This document shows, in pieces, positions 34,795 to 44,890 of a DNA stretch of 64,000 nt. The notes beneath the pieces were generated by a model. It made no database searches, was not told the DNA's origin, and saw only the letters and a list, made by a program, of their open reading frames with translations. Every line of letters starts with the position of its first letter. Position 1 is the first letter of the stretch. A program made the translations under genes and the position numbers. The DNA is from Mycobacterium rhizamassiliense (lineage in GTDB: Bacteria > Actinomycetota > Actinomycetes > Mycobacteriales > Mycobacteriaceae), in NCBI RefSeq assembly GCF_900157375.1, contig NZ_LT721901.1, positions 372,001 through 436,000 of the forward strand, given 5' to 3'.

Positions 34795-36354
34795 TCAGGG
34801 CCGACGGTCGCGCATGTCCATAGCGGCCAAATGGCTGAACAGCATGCTGGTTCCGATCGGGTTGCCCCCGCCCGGATACGCCGTGCCGCTGGGCGCGGCC
34901 ATCGTGTTGCCCGCCGCGTACAGGCCGCCGATGGGATCACCGGACGCGTCGAGCACCCGCGCCGCGGTGTCGGTGCGCAGGCCGCCCTTGGTACCCAGGT
35001 CGGAGATGCCGAATGCCGCGGCGTGATACGGCGGGCGGGCGATGGCCACCAGCGGCGAGGCGCCCGCCGAGAACGCCCGATCGAAGGCCTCGTCGCCGCG
35101 GCCGAAGTCCTCGTCGACGCCTGAGGCTGCAAAACCGTTGAACCGCAACACCGTTGCCGCCAGATGCTCGCCCGGTATCCCGATCTTGGCGGCCAGCTCC
35201 TCCAGGGTGTCCGCGGTATGCCACAGGCCGGCGGCGACGTACTTCTCCGTCTCGACGATACTGACATTGGCCGCCTTGACCGGCGGCACCTCGCCCTCTT
35301 TGTCGTCGTAGATCATCCAGTACGGCAACGACATTGAGCCGTCCTGCAGCTGCGCGATGATCTCGCGGCCGGCCCGGTCGTAGGCCCGCGACTCGTTGAC
35401 GAACCGGTTGCCGTCCTGGTTGACGAAGATGCCGCCGGTGAACCACAGCGCGAACGCCGAGCGCCCGTCGGGGTGGGTCATGCCCGGCGACCACCACGCC
35501 TGGTCCAGCAGGTCGGTGTCGGCGCCCGCGGCGATACCGGCCTGCAGCGCCAGGCCGCGACTTCCCGGGCCGCCCATGGTGTCTCGCGATACGCCGGGGA
35601 CGCCGTAGCGCTGTCGCAGCTCGTCGTTGGCCTCGAAGCCACCGGCGGCCAGCAGCACGCCACGGCGGGTGCGGATCGCCCGGCGCTGCCCGCCGGTCTC
35701 GACGATCGCGCCCGTCACCCGTCTTTCTGGACCGTCGGACACCACCAGCTCGACGAGTTCCGTCTCACGCTGCAGCGACGCAGTCGGGTACTGCCCGATC
35801 GCCTTGAGGAAACGCGCGATCAGGGCGCGGCCCCCGAGGTAGTAGTCGGGAGGCGTCTCGGCGCCGAGCCGGTCGGTGTCCAGCGGCCCGCGGATGGCGT
35901 CGCGGAATTCGGGAGCGGCGGCCACCGCCAACGGCTTTGCCGCGATGTGGCGCTGGCCGTCCAGCCGCGCCTTGGGCGCCTTGCCGTAGTAGTCGGGCCA
36001 GGGCAGCGGCACGAATTTGATGGTCGAATCGGCTTCCAGGTACTCGATCAGCGGCGCGCCACCGCGGACGAAGGTCTCCTGCAGTTCGCGCGGGGTGCGG
36101 TCGCCGACGACGGCGCGGTAGTAGGTGAGCGCGTCCTCGATGGTGTCGTCGTCCATGCCGGCGCGGATCAGCACCGGGTTGCACGGGAACCAGACGCCAC
36201 CGCCGCCGGAGTACGCGGTGGTGCCGCCGAATTTGTCGGTCGCCTCGACCAGCAGCACCTCGAGGCCCTCGCGGGCCGCGGTGTAGGCGCCGGTGACGCC
36301 GCCCCCGCCCGATCCGGCAACCAGTACGTCGCACTCCTGCGCCCAGTCGACCAT
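34795..36354 (-). CDS. FAD-dependent dehydrogenase, 3-ketosteroid dehydrogenase (KstD)-like
   Basis: A 519-residue flavoprotein of the fumarate reductase/KstD superfamily. The FAD-binding N-terminus is VLVAGSGGGGVTGAYTA, followed by KFGGTTAYSGGGGVW, close to the GGTTAYSGxxxW of ketosteroid dehydrogenases. The C-terminal FAD loop reads GLYAAGNTMAAPSGTAYPGG, again KstD-like. The substrate may be a steroid or other cyclic ketone; the specific activity cannot be assigned. The ATG lies two bases after the stop of the TetR gene, so it is the last gene of the CocE-TetR-KstD operon. This cassette is not at this place in M. tuberculosis, where birA is followed by accD5. Confidence 0.87.
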   Translation of the reverse strand: MVDWAQECDVLVAGSGGGGVTGAYTAAREGLEVLLVEATDKFGGTTAYSGGGGVWFPCNPVLIRAGMDDDTIEDALTYYRAVVGDRTPRELQETFVRGGAPLIEYLEADSTIKFVPLPWPDYYGKAPKARLDGQRHIAAKPLAVAAAPEFRDAIRGPLDTDRLGAETPPDYYLGGRALIARFLKAIGQYPTASLQRETELVELVVSDGPERRVTGAIVETGGQRRAIRTRRGVLLAAGGFEANDELRQRYGVPGVSRDTMGGPGSRGLALQAGIAAGADTDLLDQAWWSPGMTHPDGRSAFALWFTGGIFVNQDGNRFVNESRAYDRAGREIIAQLQDGSMSLPYWMIYDDKEGEVPPVKAANVSIVETEKYVAAGLWHTADTLEELAAKIGIPGEHLAATVLRFNGFAASGVDEDFGRGDEAFDRAFSAGASPLVAIARPPYHAAAFGISDLGTKGGLRTDTAARVLDASGDPIGGLYAAGNTMAAPSGTAYPGGGNPIGTSMLFSHLAAMDMRDRRP

Positions 36355-36356
36355 CG

Positions 36357-36956
36357 CTACTCCTGCGCTGCCGTCAATACGTGGTGAATCGCCGGCGCCA
36401 GCCGCGCGATCAGCGTTTCGCTGTCCGCTTCCGCGAGGATCCGAACTCCCACGATTCGTCGTCCGACGACGATACCCACCAACATCGACGACGCCAGACC
36501 GGCACGCAACGCCGCATCGTCGGGGTCGCCGGGTCGCGAGCGGATGCCGTCGAGCAGCCGCGCCTGGATGAACGCGCGCAGCTGCTCACCCGCCTGCTCG
36601 TTGACGATCGCGCCACGCAGCATCGCCATCAACGGCTCGGAGTCGCGCGGATCGCCCTCCCACACGTCGAGAAAGGCGCGGACGACTCGCTCCCCGAGGT
36701 GTTCGTCGGGACCCTCGAACGCGGATCCCAAGCGCGCCAACGCTTCCGGGGTGATCGACATGACCGCGCCGAACAGCTCGTCCTTCGACCGGAAGAACTG
36801 CATCACCAGCGACGCGTCGACCCCGGCGTCGGCGGCGACCCGCCTGATCGTCGTGCCGGCATAGCCGTCGGCGGCGAACCTGGCGCGGGCCGCATCCAGA
36901 ATGGCCTGCCGGGTGGTGCTCGCCCCCGGCCGCCGGCCGCGGCGCGCGGTTGTCAT
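36357..36956 (-). CDS. TetR-family transcriptional regulator
   Basis: A 199-residue regulator. The N-terminal helix-turn-helix is clear: TRQAILDAARARFAADGYAGTTIRRVAADAGVDASLVMQFFRSKDELF (given here as the family block at about 13-62). The C-terminal ligand-binding half is helical (type related to TetR_C_17/18). The ATG overlaps the stop of the CocE gene by four bases. It probably controls its own operon; a candidate operator lies at 38762-38786. The effector is unknown, perhaps a substrate of the flanking hydrolase or dehydrogenase. Confidence 0.9.
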   Translation of the reverse strand: MTTARRGRRPGASTTRQAILDAARARFAADGYAGTTIRRVAADAGVDASLVMQFFRSKDELFGAVMSITPEALARLGSAFEGPDEHLGERVVRAFLDVWEGDPRDSEPLMAMLRGAIVNEQAGEQLRAFIQARLLDGIRSRPGDPDDAALRAGLASSMLVGIVVGRRIVGVRILAEADSETLIARLAPAIHHVLTAAQE

Positions 36957-38716
36957 CCGGCCGGCTGGATCGGCAGTTGCAGATACGAGGCGCGCGATCC
37001 CCCGGTATGGACGACGTGTTGTCCGGTGTTGCGCGGCGAGTATTCGCGCAGCCCGGGCATCCAGGTGCCGAACAGGTTCTGCGCGCTGACGACGAGCCGA
37101 AGCTGTTCGCCGGGGTAGAAGACGAGACCGACTGGCAGCAAATCGATTTCGACGTCGACCACCTCGCCGGGAGTCAGCTTCTGGACCCGGTCGAAGCTGT
37201 GGGCGGGCACTTCGTCCGTCGATTGCGTCTCGTCCAGGTGCCGCATCGACACGCGCAGGCGACCGTCGGAACCCTTGTACCGCAGGATCGATGCCCCCCG
37301 TTCGGTGACGTCGTGGACCCGCGCGCCGTGATTGGGCACGGTGAACTGCTGCAGCGGCGTCCCGTGCCGATCGAGCTTCTGGACGAAGACGAACAGGTCC
37401 ATGTCGTCGGCGCCCGTCGCTTCGACCCACAGCCGCGCCTTCGGATAGCCGACCATCGTGGTCTGCTCGCCGAAACGGACCAGGAATGAGACGAAGTTCG
37501 GGTTGGCCTGCGTGTCGTAAGCCGCGGTCGACGCCTGCGCCGGCGGCTCGGTGCCCAGCGTTCGCGAGGCGCCGTCCAGGTAGTACTTCGTGTAGGTGAC
37601 ATCGGCCGGGGGGAACTGCTGCGCGGGCAGATTGACCCGGTCGCCGCCCTCGAGGTCGAGCAGCGCGTACCGCACGCGCGGAGTCCGCTCCCAGCCGTTG
37701 TCGTCGCCCCGGAGGAAGTGGTCGAAGAATCGCCGCAGGTCGTCGGTGTTCGCCTCGTCGTAGTAGTCCGGCCACTCCTGGCTGTTGTGGATGCGCAGCC
37801 ACTTCTGCTTCGACCCGATGCGGCGCCAGGCGCGAAAGGTGCCGGCCGTGTGCAGCGAGTTGGAATAACTGGCCACGACATACGCCGGCACGGTGATCCG
37901 CTCCACGCGCGGAATCTTGTTGCGCCACAGGTCATTGACGAGCGGGTAACGCTCGGCCTCGGCGAGGATGTCCTCCTTGCGGCCCTTGCCCCAGTAGCTG
38001 TTGTCGCGGAGCTGCCTGGCGAACCCGGTGTCGGGCATGCCGCCGCGCAGCACCAGATCGCGGTAGGTGTCGCTGACGCCTTCCCAGGGGTTGACCGCCG
38101 CCAGGTGCGGCGGTTGTTCGGCGGCGGCGAACCACTGCGCGACCGCGAGGTAGGAGGTGCCGCTCATCGCGACCTTGCCGGTGCACCAGTCCTGGGCGGC
38201 CAGCCATTCGATCAGGTCGTAGCAGTCCTGGCCCTCCTGGCGATCCCACAGGACGCTGTCGCCCTCGCAGTCGGACACCCCCCGAACGTCCGGGTTGCAG
38301 ATCGCGTAGCCCCGCGCGCACCAGTAGGCCGGGTCGGGTCCCTCGAACTTGTGCAGGCCCGACACGATGTCGTTGGCCAGGCCGACCAGCCCGAACACCC
38401 CCATCGCGGCCGGGGCGCTGCCCTCCCCCTTGCCGTAGGGGCTCCACGCCACGATGACCGGCACCTTCTCGGCACCCACCGGTCGCAGGATGTCGACGTA
38501 GGTGGTGACGCCGTCGCGCATGGTGACCGCCACGTCCTTCTCCAGCACGATGTCGACCGGCAGCTCCCGGAACGCGGGCGCGAGCCGAAATCCCGCCGGC
38601 AGGGTCCGCGTGCCCGGATCGAACCCGCTCAGCACGCCGTATCGGTCGCCCGGTTCCAGCGGGCGAGACGGCATGAACACCATTTGTTCCCGGGCCGACG
38701 GGTCTGCGGAAGTCAC
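36953..38716 (-). CDS. CocE/NonD family hydrolase (X-Pro dipeptidyl-peptidase S15 fold)
   Basis: A 587-residue alpha/beta hydrolase. The nucleophile elbow is [11 protein letters not shown] (G-x-S-Y), with WSPYGKGEG and [18 protein letters not shown] before it, as in S15/CocE esterases. The C-terminal PepX_C jelly-roll ends with [15 protein letters not shown]. Such enzymes cleave esters, amides or acyl groups from bulky molecules; the natural substrate is not evident. It has no signal peptide and is likely cytoplasmic. The GTG start at 38716 has a -10 hexamer six bases upstream. First gene of the operon with the TetR and KstD-like genes. Confidence 0.88.
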   Translation of the reverse strand: MTSADPSAREQMVFMPSRPLEPGDRYGVLSGFDPGTRTLPAGFRLAPAFRELPVDIVLEKDVAVTMRDGVTTYVDILRPVGAEKVPVIVAWSPYGKGEGSAPAAMGVFGLVGLANDIVSGLHKFEGPDPAYWCARGYAICNPDVRGVSDCEGDSVLWDRQEGQDCYDLIEWLAAQDWCTGKVAMSGTSYLAVAQWFAAAEQPPHLAAVNPWEGVSDTYRDLVLRGGMPDTGFARQLRDNSYWGKGRKEDILAEAERYPLVNDLWRNKIPRVERITVPAYVVASYSNSLHTAGTFRAWRRIGSKQKWLRIHNSQEWPDYYDEANTDDLRRFFDHFLRGDDNGWERTPRVRYALLDLEGGDRVNLPAQQFPPADVTYTKYYLDGASRTLGTEPPAQASTAAYDTQANPNFVSFLVRFGEQTTMVGYPKARLWVEATGADDMDLFVFVQKLDRHGTPLQQFTVPNHGARVHDVTERGASILRYKGSDGRLRVSMRHLDETQSTDEVPAHSFDRVQKLTPGEVVDVEIDLLPVGLVFYPGEQLRLVVSAQNLFGTWMPGLREYSPRNTGQHVVHTGGSRASYLQLPIQPAG

Positions 38717-38722
38717 TCCTGC

Positions 38723-38728
38723 AACCTA
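38723..38728 (-). promoter_or_regulatory. -10 element of leaderless CocE operon
   Basis: Minus-strand TAGGTT is six bases before the GTG at 38716. Confidence 0.5.
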
Positions 38729-38761
38729 CGATCCCGACGACCAAAACTCAACATCTGTTTA

Positions 38762-38786
38762 TATTCGCAAATCGCCGACGAATATT
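38762..38786. promoter_or_regulatory. Candidate TetR operator: ATATTCG-N11-CGAATAT
   Basis: A perfect 7-base inverted repeat (38762-38768 and 38780-38786) spans 25 bases in the 119-base gap between the CocE operon and accD5. It covers the -35 zone of the CocE promoter (the -10 is at 38723-38728). The TetR gene two positions away is the obvious candidate binder. Confidence 0.5.
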
Positions 38787-38822
38787 TAAGGGCTGCTTAA
38801 GGGGGACCGACAGGGCTGCCGA

Positions 38823-38828
38823 TAACAT
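38823..38828 (+). promoter_or_regulatory. -10 element of leaderless accD5
   Basis: TAACAT fits TANNNT and is seven bases before the ATG at 38836. A direct repeat TTAAGGG with an 11-base period (38787-38804) lies just upstream. Confidence 0.5.
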
Positions 38829-38835
38829 CGCTGCC

Positions 38836-40476
38836 ATGACGAGCGTTACGGACCACACTGCGGAACCCGCCGCCGAGCACACCATCGACATCCACACCAC
38901 CGCGGGCAAGCTGGCCGAGCTGCACAAGCGCCGCGAAGAGGCCCTGCACCCGGTCGGTGAAGAGGCCGTCGAGAAGGTGCACGCCAAGGGCAAGCTGACC
39001 GCCCGCGAGCGCATCCTCGCCCTGCTCGACGAGGACTCGTTCGTCGAGCTCGACGCGCTGGCCAAGCACCGCAGCAAGAACTTCGGGCTGGAGCACAACC
39101 GCCCGCTCGGCGACGGTGTGATCACCGGCTACGGCACCATCGACGGCCGCGACGTGTGCATCTTCAGCCAGGACGCCACCGTGTTCGGCGGCAGCCTCGG
39201 CGAGGTGTACGGCGAGAAGATCGTCAAGATCCAGGAGCTGGCCATCAAGACCGGCCGCCCCCTGATCGGCATCAACGACGGCGCGGGCGCGCGCATCCAG
39301 GAGGGTGTCGTCTCGCTGGGCCTGTACAGCCGCATCTTCCGCAACAACATCCTGGCCTCGGGCGTCATCCCGCAGATCTCGCTGATCATGGGTGCCGCCG
39401 CCGGTGGGCACGTCTACTCCCCCGCGCTGACCGACTTCGTCATCATGGTCGACCAGACCAGCCAGATGTTCATCACCGGACCCGACGTCATCAAGACCGT
39501 CACCGGCGAGGACGTCACGATGGAAGAGCTCGGCGGCGCGCACACGCACATGGCCAAGTCGGGCACCCTGCACTACGTCGCCTCCGGCGAACAGGACGCC
39601 TTCGACTGGGTCCGCGACCTGCTGGGCTACCTGCCGCCGAATAACTTCACCGATCCGCCGCGCTACGCCGAGCCGCATCCGCCCGGCGCCATCGAGGACA
39701 ACCTCACCGACGAGGACCTCGAGCTGGACACGCTGATCCCGGACTCGCCCAACCAGCCGTACGACATGCACGAGGTGATCACCCGCATCCTCGACGACGA
39801 CGAATTCCTGGAAGTCCAGGGCGGTTACGCGCAGAACATCGTCGTCGGGTTCGGCCGCATCGAAGGTCGGCCGGTCGGGATCGTGGCCAACCAGCCGACC
39901 CAGTTCGCCGGCTGCCTGGACATCAACGCCTCGGAGAAGGCGGCGCGGTTCGTGCGGACCTGCGACTGCTTCAACATCCCGATCATCATGCTGGTGGACG
40001 TTCCGGGCTTCCTACCGGGAACCGGCCAGGAATACAACGGCATCATCCGCCGCGGCGCCAAGCTGCTGTTCGCCTACGGCGAGGCCACCGTCCCGAAGAT
40101 CACCGTCATCACCCGCAAGGCCTACGGCGGCGCCTACTGCGTCATGGGCTCCAAGGACATGGGCTGCGACGTCAACATCGCCTGGCCGACCGCGCAGATC
40201 GCGGTCATGGGCGCCTCCGGTGCGGTCGGGTTCGTCTACCGCCAGCAGCTCAAGGAGGCCGCCAAGGAGGGCAAGGACGTCGACGAGCTGCGGCTGCAGC
40301 TGCAGCAGGAGTACGAGGACACGCTGGTCAACCCGTACGTCGCCGCCGAGCGCGGTTACGTGGACGCGGTGATCCCGCCCTCGCACACCCGCGGCTACAT
40401 CGCCACCGCGCTGCGCCTGCTGGAACGCAAGATCTCCCACCTGCCGCCGAAGAAGCACGGGAACATCCCGCTATGA
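38836..40476 (+). CDS. accD5: AccD5, acyl-CoA carboxylase carboxyltransferase (Rv3280 orthologue)
   Basis: AccD5 is the beta subunit that carboxylates propionyl-CoA (and acetyl-CoA) with AccA3, giving methylmalonyl-CoA for methyl-branched lipids; it also joins AccD4 in mycolate synthesis. The 546-residue protein has the two crotonase-fold halves. Conserved oxyanion and CoA-binding loops are [61 protein letters not shown] and [16 protein letters not shown]. It is the first of a tightly packed series with accE5 and maf (4-base overlaps). Confidence 0.97.
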   Translation: MTSVTDHTAEPAAEHTIDIHTTAGKLAELHKRREEALHPVGEEAVEKVHAKGKLTARERILALLDEDSFVELDALAKHRSKNFGLEHNRPLGDGVITGYGTIDGRDVCIFSQDATVFGGSLGEVYGEKIVKIQELAIKTGRPLIGINDGAGARIQEGVVSLGLYSRIFRNNILASGVIPQISLIMGAAAGGHVYSPALTDFVIMVDQTSQMFITGPDVIKTVTGEDVTMEELGGAHTHMAKSGTLHYVASGEQDAFDWVRDLLGYLPPNNFTDPPRYAEPHPPGAIEDNLTDEDLELDTLIPDSPNQPYDMHEVITRILDDDEFLEVQGGYAQNIVVGFGRIEGRPVGIVANQPTQFAGCLDINASEKAARFVRTCDCFNIPIIMLVDVPGFLPGTGQEYNGIIRRGAKLLFAYGEATVPKITVITRKAYGGAYCVMGSKDMGCDVNIAWPTAQIAVMGASGAVGFVYRQQLKEAAKEGKDVDELRLQLQQEYEDTLVNPYVAAERGYVDAVIPPSHTRGYIATALRLLERKISHLPPKKHGNIPL

Positions 40477-40736
40477 GCGACGACGCGACGAGCGACGAGG
40501 CCACCACGGCCGACGAGACCCCGCAGCCGCACGAGCCGCGGATCCAGGTAGTCAAGGGACAGCCCACCGACGCCGAGCTGGCCGCGCTCATCGTGGTGCT
40601 GGGTGCCACCGGGGGCATGCCCCCGCAGCCGCCCACCGAGCGCACCCGCTGGGGCCTTCCGGTCGACAGGCTGCGGTTCTCGATGTCGAATTACCAGCGG
40701 CTCACGATGCAGCAAATCGCGCACATGAAGCATTGA
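40473..40736 (+). CDS. accE5: AccE5, epsilon subunit of acyl-CoA carboxylase (Rv3281 orthologue), short form
   Basis: AccE5 binds the AccA3-AccD5 complex and stimulates carboxylation. This form is 87 residues. The conserved core [26 protein letters not shown] is present across residues 21-48, then [12 protein letters not shown] and the C-terminal [13 protein letters not shown]. The long N-terminal repeat region that I recall in M. tuberculosis AccE5 (177 residues) is missing, leaving only an acidic, threonine-rich leader ([14 protein letters not shown]). The ATG overlaps the accD5 stop. Confidence 0.92.
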   Translation: MSDDATSDEATTADETPQPHEPRIQVVKGQPTDAELAALIVVLGATGGMPPQPPTERTRWGLPVDRLRFSMSNYQRLTMQQIAHMKH

Positions 40737-41386
40737 CCCGGGTCGTACTCGGGTCGGCCTCCACCGGCCGCCGCACCGTGCTGCGCCAGGCCGGCATCGA
40801 TCCCCTGGTCGCGGTCTCCGGCGTCGACGAGGATCGCCTCATCGAAGAACTGGGGCCCCAGGCCCCGCCGGACGAGGTCGTCTGCGCGCTCGCCAGAGCC
40901 AAGGCCGCGCAGGTGGCCGGCGAGCTGGACCCCGGCGTCGCGGCGGATTGCGTTGTCATCGGCTGTGATTCGATGCTCTACCTGGACGGCCGACTCTGCG
41001 GCAAGCCCGGGTCGGCGGACGCCGCCGTGCGCCAGTGGCACCTGATGCGCGGCCGGTCCGGACAGCTGCACACCGGACACTGCCTGCTGCGGCTGGTCGA
41101 CGGCGCCGTCACCCACAGCGAAGTCCAATCAGGCTGTACCACAGTACATTTCGGCAATCCGACCGACGCCGATCTGAGCGCCTACGTCGCCAGCGGCGAG
41201 CCGCTGGGGGTCGCGGGCGGGTTCACCCTGGACGGCCTGGGCGGCTGGTTCATCGACCGGATCGAGGGCCATCCCTCGAACGTCATCGGGCTCAGCCTGC
41301 CCCTGCTGCGCGGCATGCTGGAGCGAATCGGGTTGTCGATCAACGCCTTGTGGGCCGCCGGCCCCGACGCGGACGAACGCATCTGA
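40733..41386 (+). CDS. maf: Maf-family nucleoside triphosphate pyrophosphatase (Rv3282 orthologue)
   Basis: Maf proteins hydrolyse non-canonical or pyrimidine nucleoside triphosphates and are linked to division arrest. The 217-residue protein has the N-terminal [18 protein letters not shown], the metal site [21 protein letters not shown], and [11 protein letters not shown] near the C-terminus. The usual SxSPRR is SASTGRR here. The start is TTG, overlapping the accE5 stop by four bases (TTGA), so it relies on translational coupling. Confidence 0.93.
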   Translation: MTRVVLGSASTGRRTVLRQAGIDPLVAVSGVDEDRLIEELGPQAPPDEVVCALARAKAAQVAGELDPGVAADCVVIGCDSMLYLDGRLCGKPGSADAAVRQWHLMRGRSGQLHTGHCLLRLVDGAVTHSEVQSGCTTVHFGNPTDADLSAYVASGEPLGVAGGFTLDGLGGWFIDRIEGHPSNVIGLSLPLLRGMLERIGLSINALWAAGPDADERI

Positions 41387-41431
41387 TCCGGCAGCTCATG
41401 CGCCGCCCGGTGCTGGTTGGGGCCCTGACGG

Positions 41432-41437
41432 TAGGCT
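41432..41437 (+). promoter_or_regulatory. -10 element of leaderless sseA
   Basis: TAGGCT is seven bases before the GTG at 41445. Confidence 0.5.
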
Positions 41438-41444
41438 CGGTTTT

Positions 41445-42335
41445 GTGCCGCTACCTCCCGATCCAAGCCCAACGCTGACCGGTTACGCCCACCCCGAGCG
41501 ATTGGTCACCGCCGACTGGTTGTCCGGCCACATGGGCGCGCCCGGTCTGGTGATCGTCGAATCCGACGAGGACGTTCTGCTCTACGACGTCGGCCACATC
41601 CCCGGCGCGGTCAAGATCGACTGGCACACCGACCTCAACGACCCGCGGGTCCGCGACTACATCAGCGGCGAGCAGTTTGCCGAACTCATGGATCGCAAAG
41701 GCATCTCGCGCGACGACACCGTGGTGATCTACGGCGACAAGAGCAATTGGTGGGCGGCCTACGCGCTGTGGGTGTTCACGTTGTTCGGCCACCCCGACGT
41801 CCGGCTGCTCAACGGCGGGCGCGACCTGTGGCTGGCCGAACGGCGCGACACCAGCCTGGAGGTGCCGACCAGAACGTCGTCGGGCTATCCCGTCGTGCAG
41901 CGCAACGACACCCCGATCCGGGCGTACAAGGACGACGTGCTCGCCGTCATCGGCAGCCAGCCGCTGATCGACGTCCGCTCGCCCGACGAGTACACGGGCA
42001 AGCGCACCCACATGCCCGACTACCCCGAAGAGGGCGCGCTGCGCGCCGGGCACATCCCCACCGCGCGCTCGATCCCGTGGGGCAAGGCGGTCGACGAGAG
42101 CGGCCGGTTCCGCAGCCGCGAGGAGCTCGAGGAGCTCTACGACTTCCTGCAGCCCGACGACAAGACCGTCGTCTACTGCCGCATCGGCGAGCGGTCCAGC
42201 CACACCTGGTTCGTGCTCACGCACCTGCTCGGCAAGCCGGACGTCCGCAATTACGACGGCTCCTGGACCGAGTGGGGCAACACCGTGCGAGTGCCGATCG
42301 TCGCGGGCGAAAGCCCCGGCGTCGTACCCGCCTGA
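41445..42335 (+). CDS. sseA: SseA, rhodanese-type thiosulfate sulfurtransferase (Rv3283 orthologue)
   Basis: A 296-residue two-domain rhodanese. The N-terminal domain has [28 protein letters not shown] and is catalytically inert. The C-terminal domain carries the active-site loop [12 protein letters not shown] with the persulfide cysteine. It moves sulfur from thiosulfate or 3-mercaptopyruvate to acceptors. In M. tuberculosis SseA acts with the thioredoxin-fold protein DoxX/SodA in oxidant defence. It is followed by the SufE-like gene after ten bases, suggesting shared sulfur transfer. Confidence 0.94.
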   Translation: MPLPPDPSPTLTGYAHPERLVTADWLSGHMGAPGLVIVESDEDVLLYDVGHIPGAVKIDWHTDLNDPRVRDYISGEQFAELMDRKGISRDDTVVIYGDKSNWWAAYALWVFTLFGHPDVRLLNGGRDLWLAERRDTSLEVPTRTSSGYPVVQRNDTPIRAYKDDVLAVIGSQPLIDVRSPDEYTGKRTHMPDYPEEGALRAGHIPTARSIPWGKAVDESGRFRSREELEELYDFLQPDDKTVVYCRIGERSSHTWFVLTHLLGKPDVRNYDGSWTEWGNTVRVPIVAGESPGVVPA

Positions 42336-42345
42336 GGGCCGCCGG

Positions 42346-42768
42346 ATGAGCATGCCCGCGCCGTTGGCCGAGGTGGTGTCCGACTTCTCCGAAGTGCAGG
42401 GCCAGGACAAGCTGAGGCTGCTGCTGGAATTCGCCGACGAGCTGCCGGCCCTGCCCGACGACATGGCCGAGGCGGCCATGGAGCCGGTGCCCGAATGCCA
42501 GTCGCCGCTGTTCCTGCATGTCGACGCCGACGACCCGAACCGGGTCCGGCTGTACTTCAGCGCGCCGGCCGAGGCGCCGACCACCCGGGGTTTCGCGTCC
42601 ATCCTGGCCGCCGGCCTCGACAACCAGCCCGCCGCCGACATCCTGGCCGTGCCAGAGGATTTCTACACCGAGCTTGGCCTGGGCCCTCTGATCAGCCCGC
42701 TGCGGCTACGCGGCATGTCGGCGATGCTGGCCCGCATCAAGCGGCGATTGCGAGCTACTCCCGAGTAA
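42346..42768 (+). CDS. SufE-like sulfur acceptor (Rv3284 orthologue)
   Basis: A 140-residue SufE-fold protein with the acceptor cysteine Cys51 ([14 protein letters not shown]), [11 protein letters not shown] before it, and [26 protein letters not shown] after it. SufE proteins accept persulfide sulfur from cysteine desulfurases. Its coupling with sseA suggests a sulfur relay. It starts at ATG 42346, ten bases after the sseA stop. Confidence 0.93.
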   Translation: MSMPAPLAEVVSDFSEVQGQDKLRLLLEFADELPALPDDMAEAAMEPVPECQSPLFLHVDADDPNRVRLYFSAPAEAPTTRGFASILAAGLDNQPAADILAVPEDFYTELGLGPLISPLRLRGMSAMLARIKRRLRATPE

Positions 42769-42898
42769 CCAAGGAATTCCGACACCGCCTCATCGGCCCG
42801 GCGGCGCGGCGCTTAGACTTCCCCCGAAATCGTTGTAAGAAATTCTCTTAGAGACGCACGCAGAAGAATCTCTGCAGAAGGCCCAAACAGGAGGCGCA

Positions 42899-44695
42899 GT
42901 GGCCAGTCACGCCAGCTCAAGGATCTCCAAGGTGCTCGTCGCCAACCGCGGCGAAATCGCTGTCCGGGTGATCCGGGCGGCCCGCGATGCGGGCTTGTCC
43001 AGCGTGGCGGTGTACGCCGAACCCGACGCCGACGCGCCGCACGTGCGGCTGGCCGACGAGGCGTTCGCCCTGGGCGGCCAGACGTCCGCGGAGTCCTACC
43101 TGGACTTCGCCAAGATCCTCGACGCCGCCGCGAAGTCCGGCGCCAACGCCATCCACCCGGGTTACGGCTTCCTGTCCGAGAACGCCGACTTCGCCCAGGC
43201 GGTCCTCGACGCGAACCTGATCTGGATCGGGCCCAGCCCGCAGTCCATCCGCGACCTCGGCGACAAGGTCACCGCCCGCCACATCGCCGCCAAGGCGCAG
43301 GCGCCACTGGTGCCCGGCACCCCGGACCCGGTCAAGGACGCCGACGAGGTGGTGGCCTTCGCCAAGGAGTACGGCGTGCCGGTCGCGATCAAGGCGGCCT
43401 TCGGCGGTGGCGGACGTGGCATGAAGGTGGCCCGCAGCATCGAGGAGATCCCCGAGCTGTTCGAGTCGGCCACCCGCGAGGCGGTCGCGGCGTTCGGCCG
43501 CGGTGAGTGCTTCGTCGAGCGCTACCTGGACAAGCCGCGCCACGTCGAGGCCCAGGTGATCGCCGACCAGCACGGCAACGTCATCGTCGCCGGCACCCGC
43601 GACTGCTCGCTGCAGCGCCGGTTCCAGAAGCTGGTCGAGGAGGCGCCCGCGCCGTTCCTGACCGACGCGCAGCGCAAGGAGATCCACGAGTCCGCCAAGC
43701 GCATCTGCAAGGAGGCCGGCTACTACGGCGCGGGAACGGTCGAGTACCTGGTCGGCCAGGACGGCCTGATCTCCTTCCTCGAGGTCAACACCCGGCTGCA
43801 GGTGGAACACCCGGTCACCGAGGAGACCGCGGGCATCGACCTGGTGCTGCAGCAGTTCAAGATCGCCAACGGCGAGAAGCTGGACATCACCGAGGACCCG
43901 ACGCCGCGCGGGCACGCCATCGAGTTCCGGATCAACGGCGAGGACGCCGGGCGTGGCTTCCTGCCCGCCCCCGGCCCGGTCACCCGCTACGACATCCCCA
44001 CCGGCCCCGGCGTCCGGCTGGACTCCGGCGTCGAGGCGGGTTCGGTGATCGGCGGCCAGTTCGACTCGATGCTGTCCAAGCTGATCGTGTACGGCGCCAC
44101 CCGCGAGGAGGCGCTGGCGCGCTCCCGCCGGGCGCTCGATGAATTCCACGTCGAGGGCCTGGCGACGGTCATCCCGTTCCACCGCGCCGTGGTGTCCGAC
44201 CCGGCGTTCATCGGTGACGACGACGGCTTCACGGTGCACACCCGCTGGATCGAGACCGAGTGGGACAACACCGTCGAGCCCTTCACCGCCGGCGAACCCC
44301 TGGACGGCGAGGACCCCCAGCCGCGCCAGAAGGTGGTCGTCGAGGTCAACGGACGCCGGCTCGAGGTCTCGCTGCCCGGCGACCTGGCGCTGTCCGGCGG
44401 CGGTGGCGGCGGCGAGGCCGGCGTCGTCCGCAAGAAGCCCAAGGCGCGCCAGCGTGGCTCGCACGGCGGCGCTGCGGCCTCCGGCGACTCCGTCACCGCG
44501 CCCATGCAGGGCACCGTCGTCAAGGTCGCGGTCGAGGAAGGCCAAGAGGTCGCCACGGGCGATCTGGTGGTGGTCCTCGAGGCGATGAAGATGGAGAACC
44601 CCGTCACCGCCCACAAGGACGGCGTCATCACCGGACTGGCTGTCGAGGCCGGCGCCGCCGTCACGCAGGGCACCGTGCTCGCGGAGATCAAGTAA
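42899..44695 (+). CDS. accA3: AccA3, biotin carboxylase/carrier subunit of acyl-CoA carboxylases (Rv3285 orthologue)
   Basis: A 598-residue alpha subunit shared by several mycobacterial acyl-CoA carboxylases. The biotin carboxylase domain (residues 8-455) has [18 protein letters not shown], the glycine-rich loop [27 protein letters not shown] and [14 protein letters not shown]. The C-terminal biotinyl domain carries EAMKMEN with the biotin-accepting Lys564. BirA in this window would modify that lysine. The GTG start has AGGAGG four bases upstream. Confidence 0.97.
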   Translation: MASHASSRISKVLVANRGEIAVRVIRAARDAGLSSVAVYAEPDADAPHVRLADEAFALGGQTSAESYLDFAKILDAAAKSGANAIHPGYGFLSENADFAQAVLDANLIWIGPSPQSIRDLGDKVTARHIAAKAQAPLVPGTPDPVKDADEVVAFAKEYGVPVAIKAAFGGGGRGMKVARSIEEIPELFESATREAVAAFGRGECFVERYLDKPRHVEAQVIADQHGNVIVAGTRDCSLQRRFQKLVEEAPAPFLTDAQRKEIHESAKRICKEAGYYGAGTVEYLVGQDGLISFLEVNTRLQVEHPVTEETAGIDLVLQQFKIANGEKLDITEDPTPRGHAIEFRINGEDAGRGFLPAPGPVTRYDIPTGPGVRLDSGVEAGSVIGGQFDSMLSKLIVYGATREEALARSRRALDEFHVEGLATVIPFHRAVVSDPAFIGDDDGFTVHTRWIETEWDNTVEPFTAGEPLDGEDPQPRQKVVVEVNGRRLEVSLPGDLALSGGGGGGEAGVVRKKPKARQRGSHGGAAASGDSVTAPMQGTVVKVAVEEGQEVATGDLVVVLEAMKMENPVTAHKDGVITGLAVEAGAAVTQGTVLAEIK

Positions 44696-44890
44696 CGATC
44701 CTGCGAGAATTCACAGGGAGCGTTGTCGGTCCCGGCTGCCCCGAGTAGGGTTGCGGACAGGTTGAGTTCACAGCCACCCGGAATACGTGCCAGACGCGTG
44801 GGGTAGGCGGAATTCCCTCCTCCTCCGAACCTTTCCCTCGTGGCTGACGTGTTCCATAGCAGGAATTCTCCTCAATGGATGGAGTCAGCA

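Noticed and set aside
42917..44614. 565-codon frame antisense to accA3
   Set aside because: Shadow of a highly conserved carboxylase; composition rich in Ala, Asp, Arg and His without structure.
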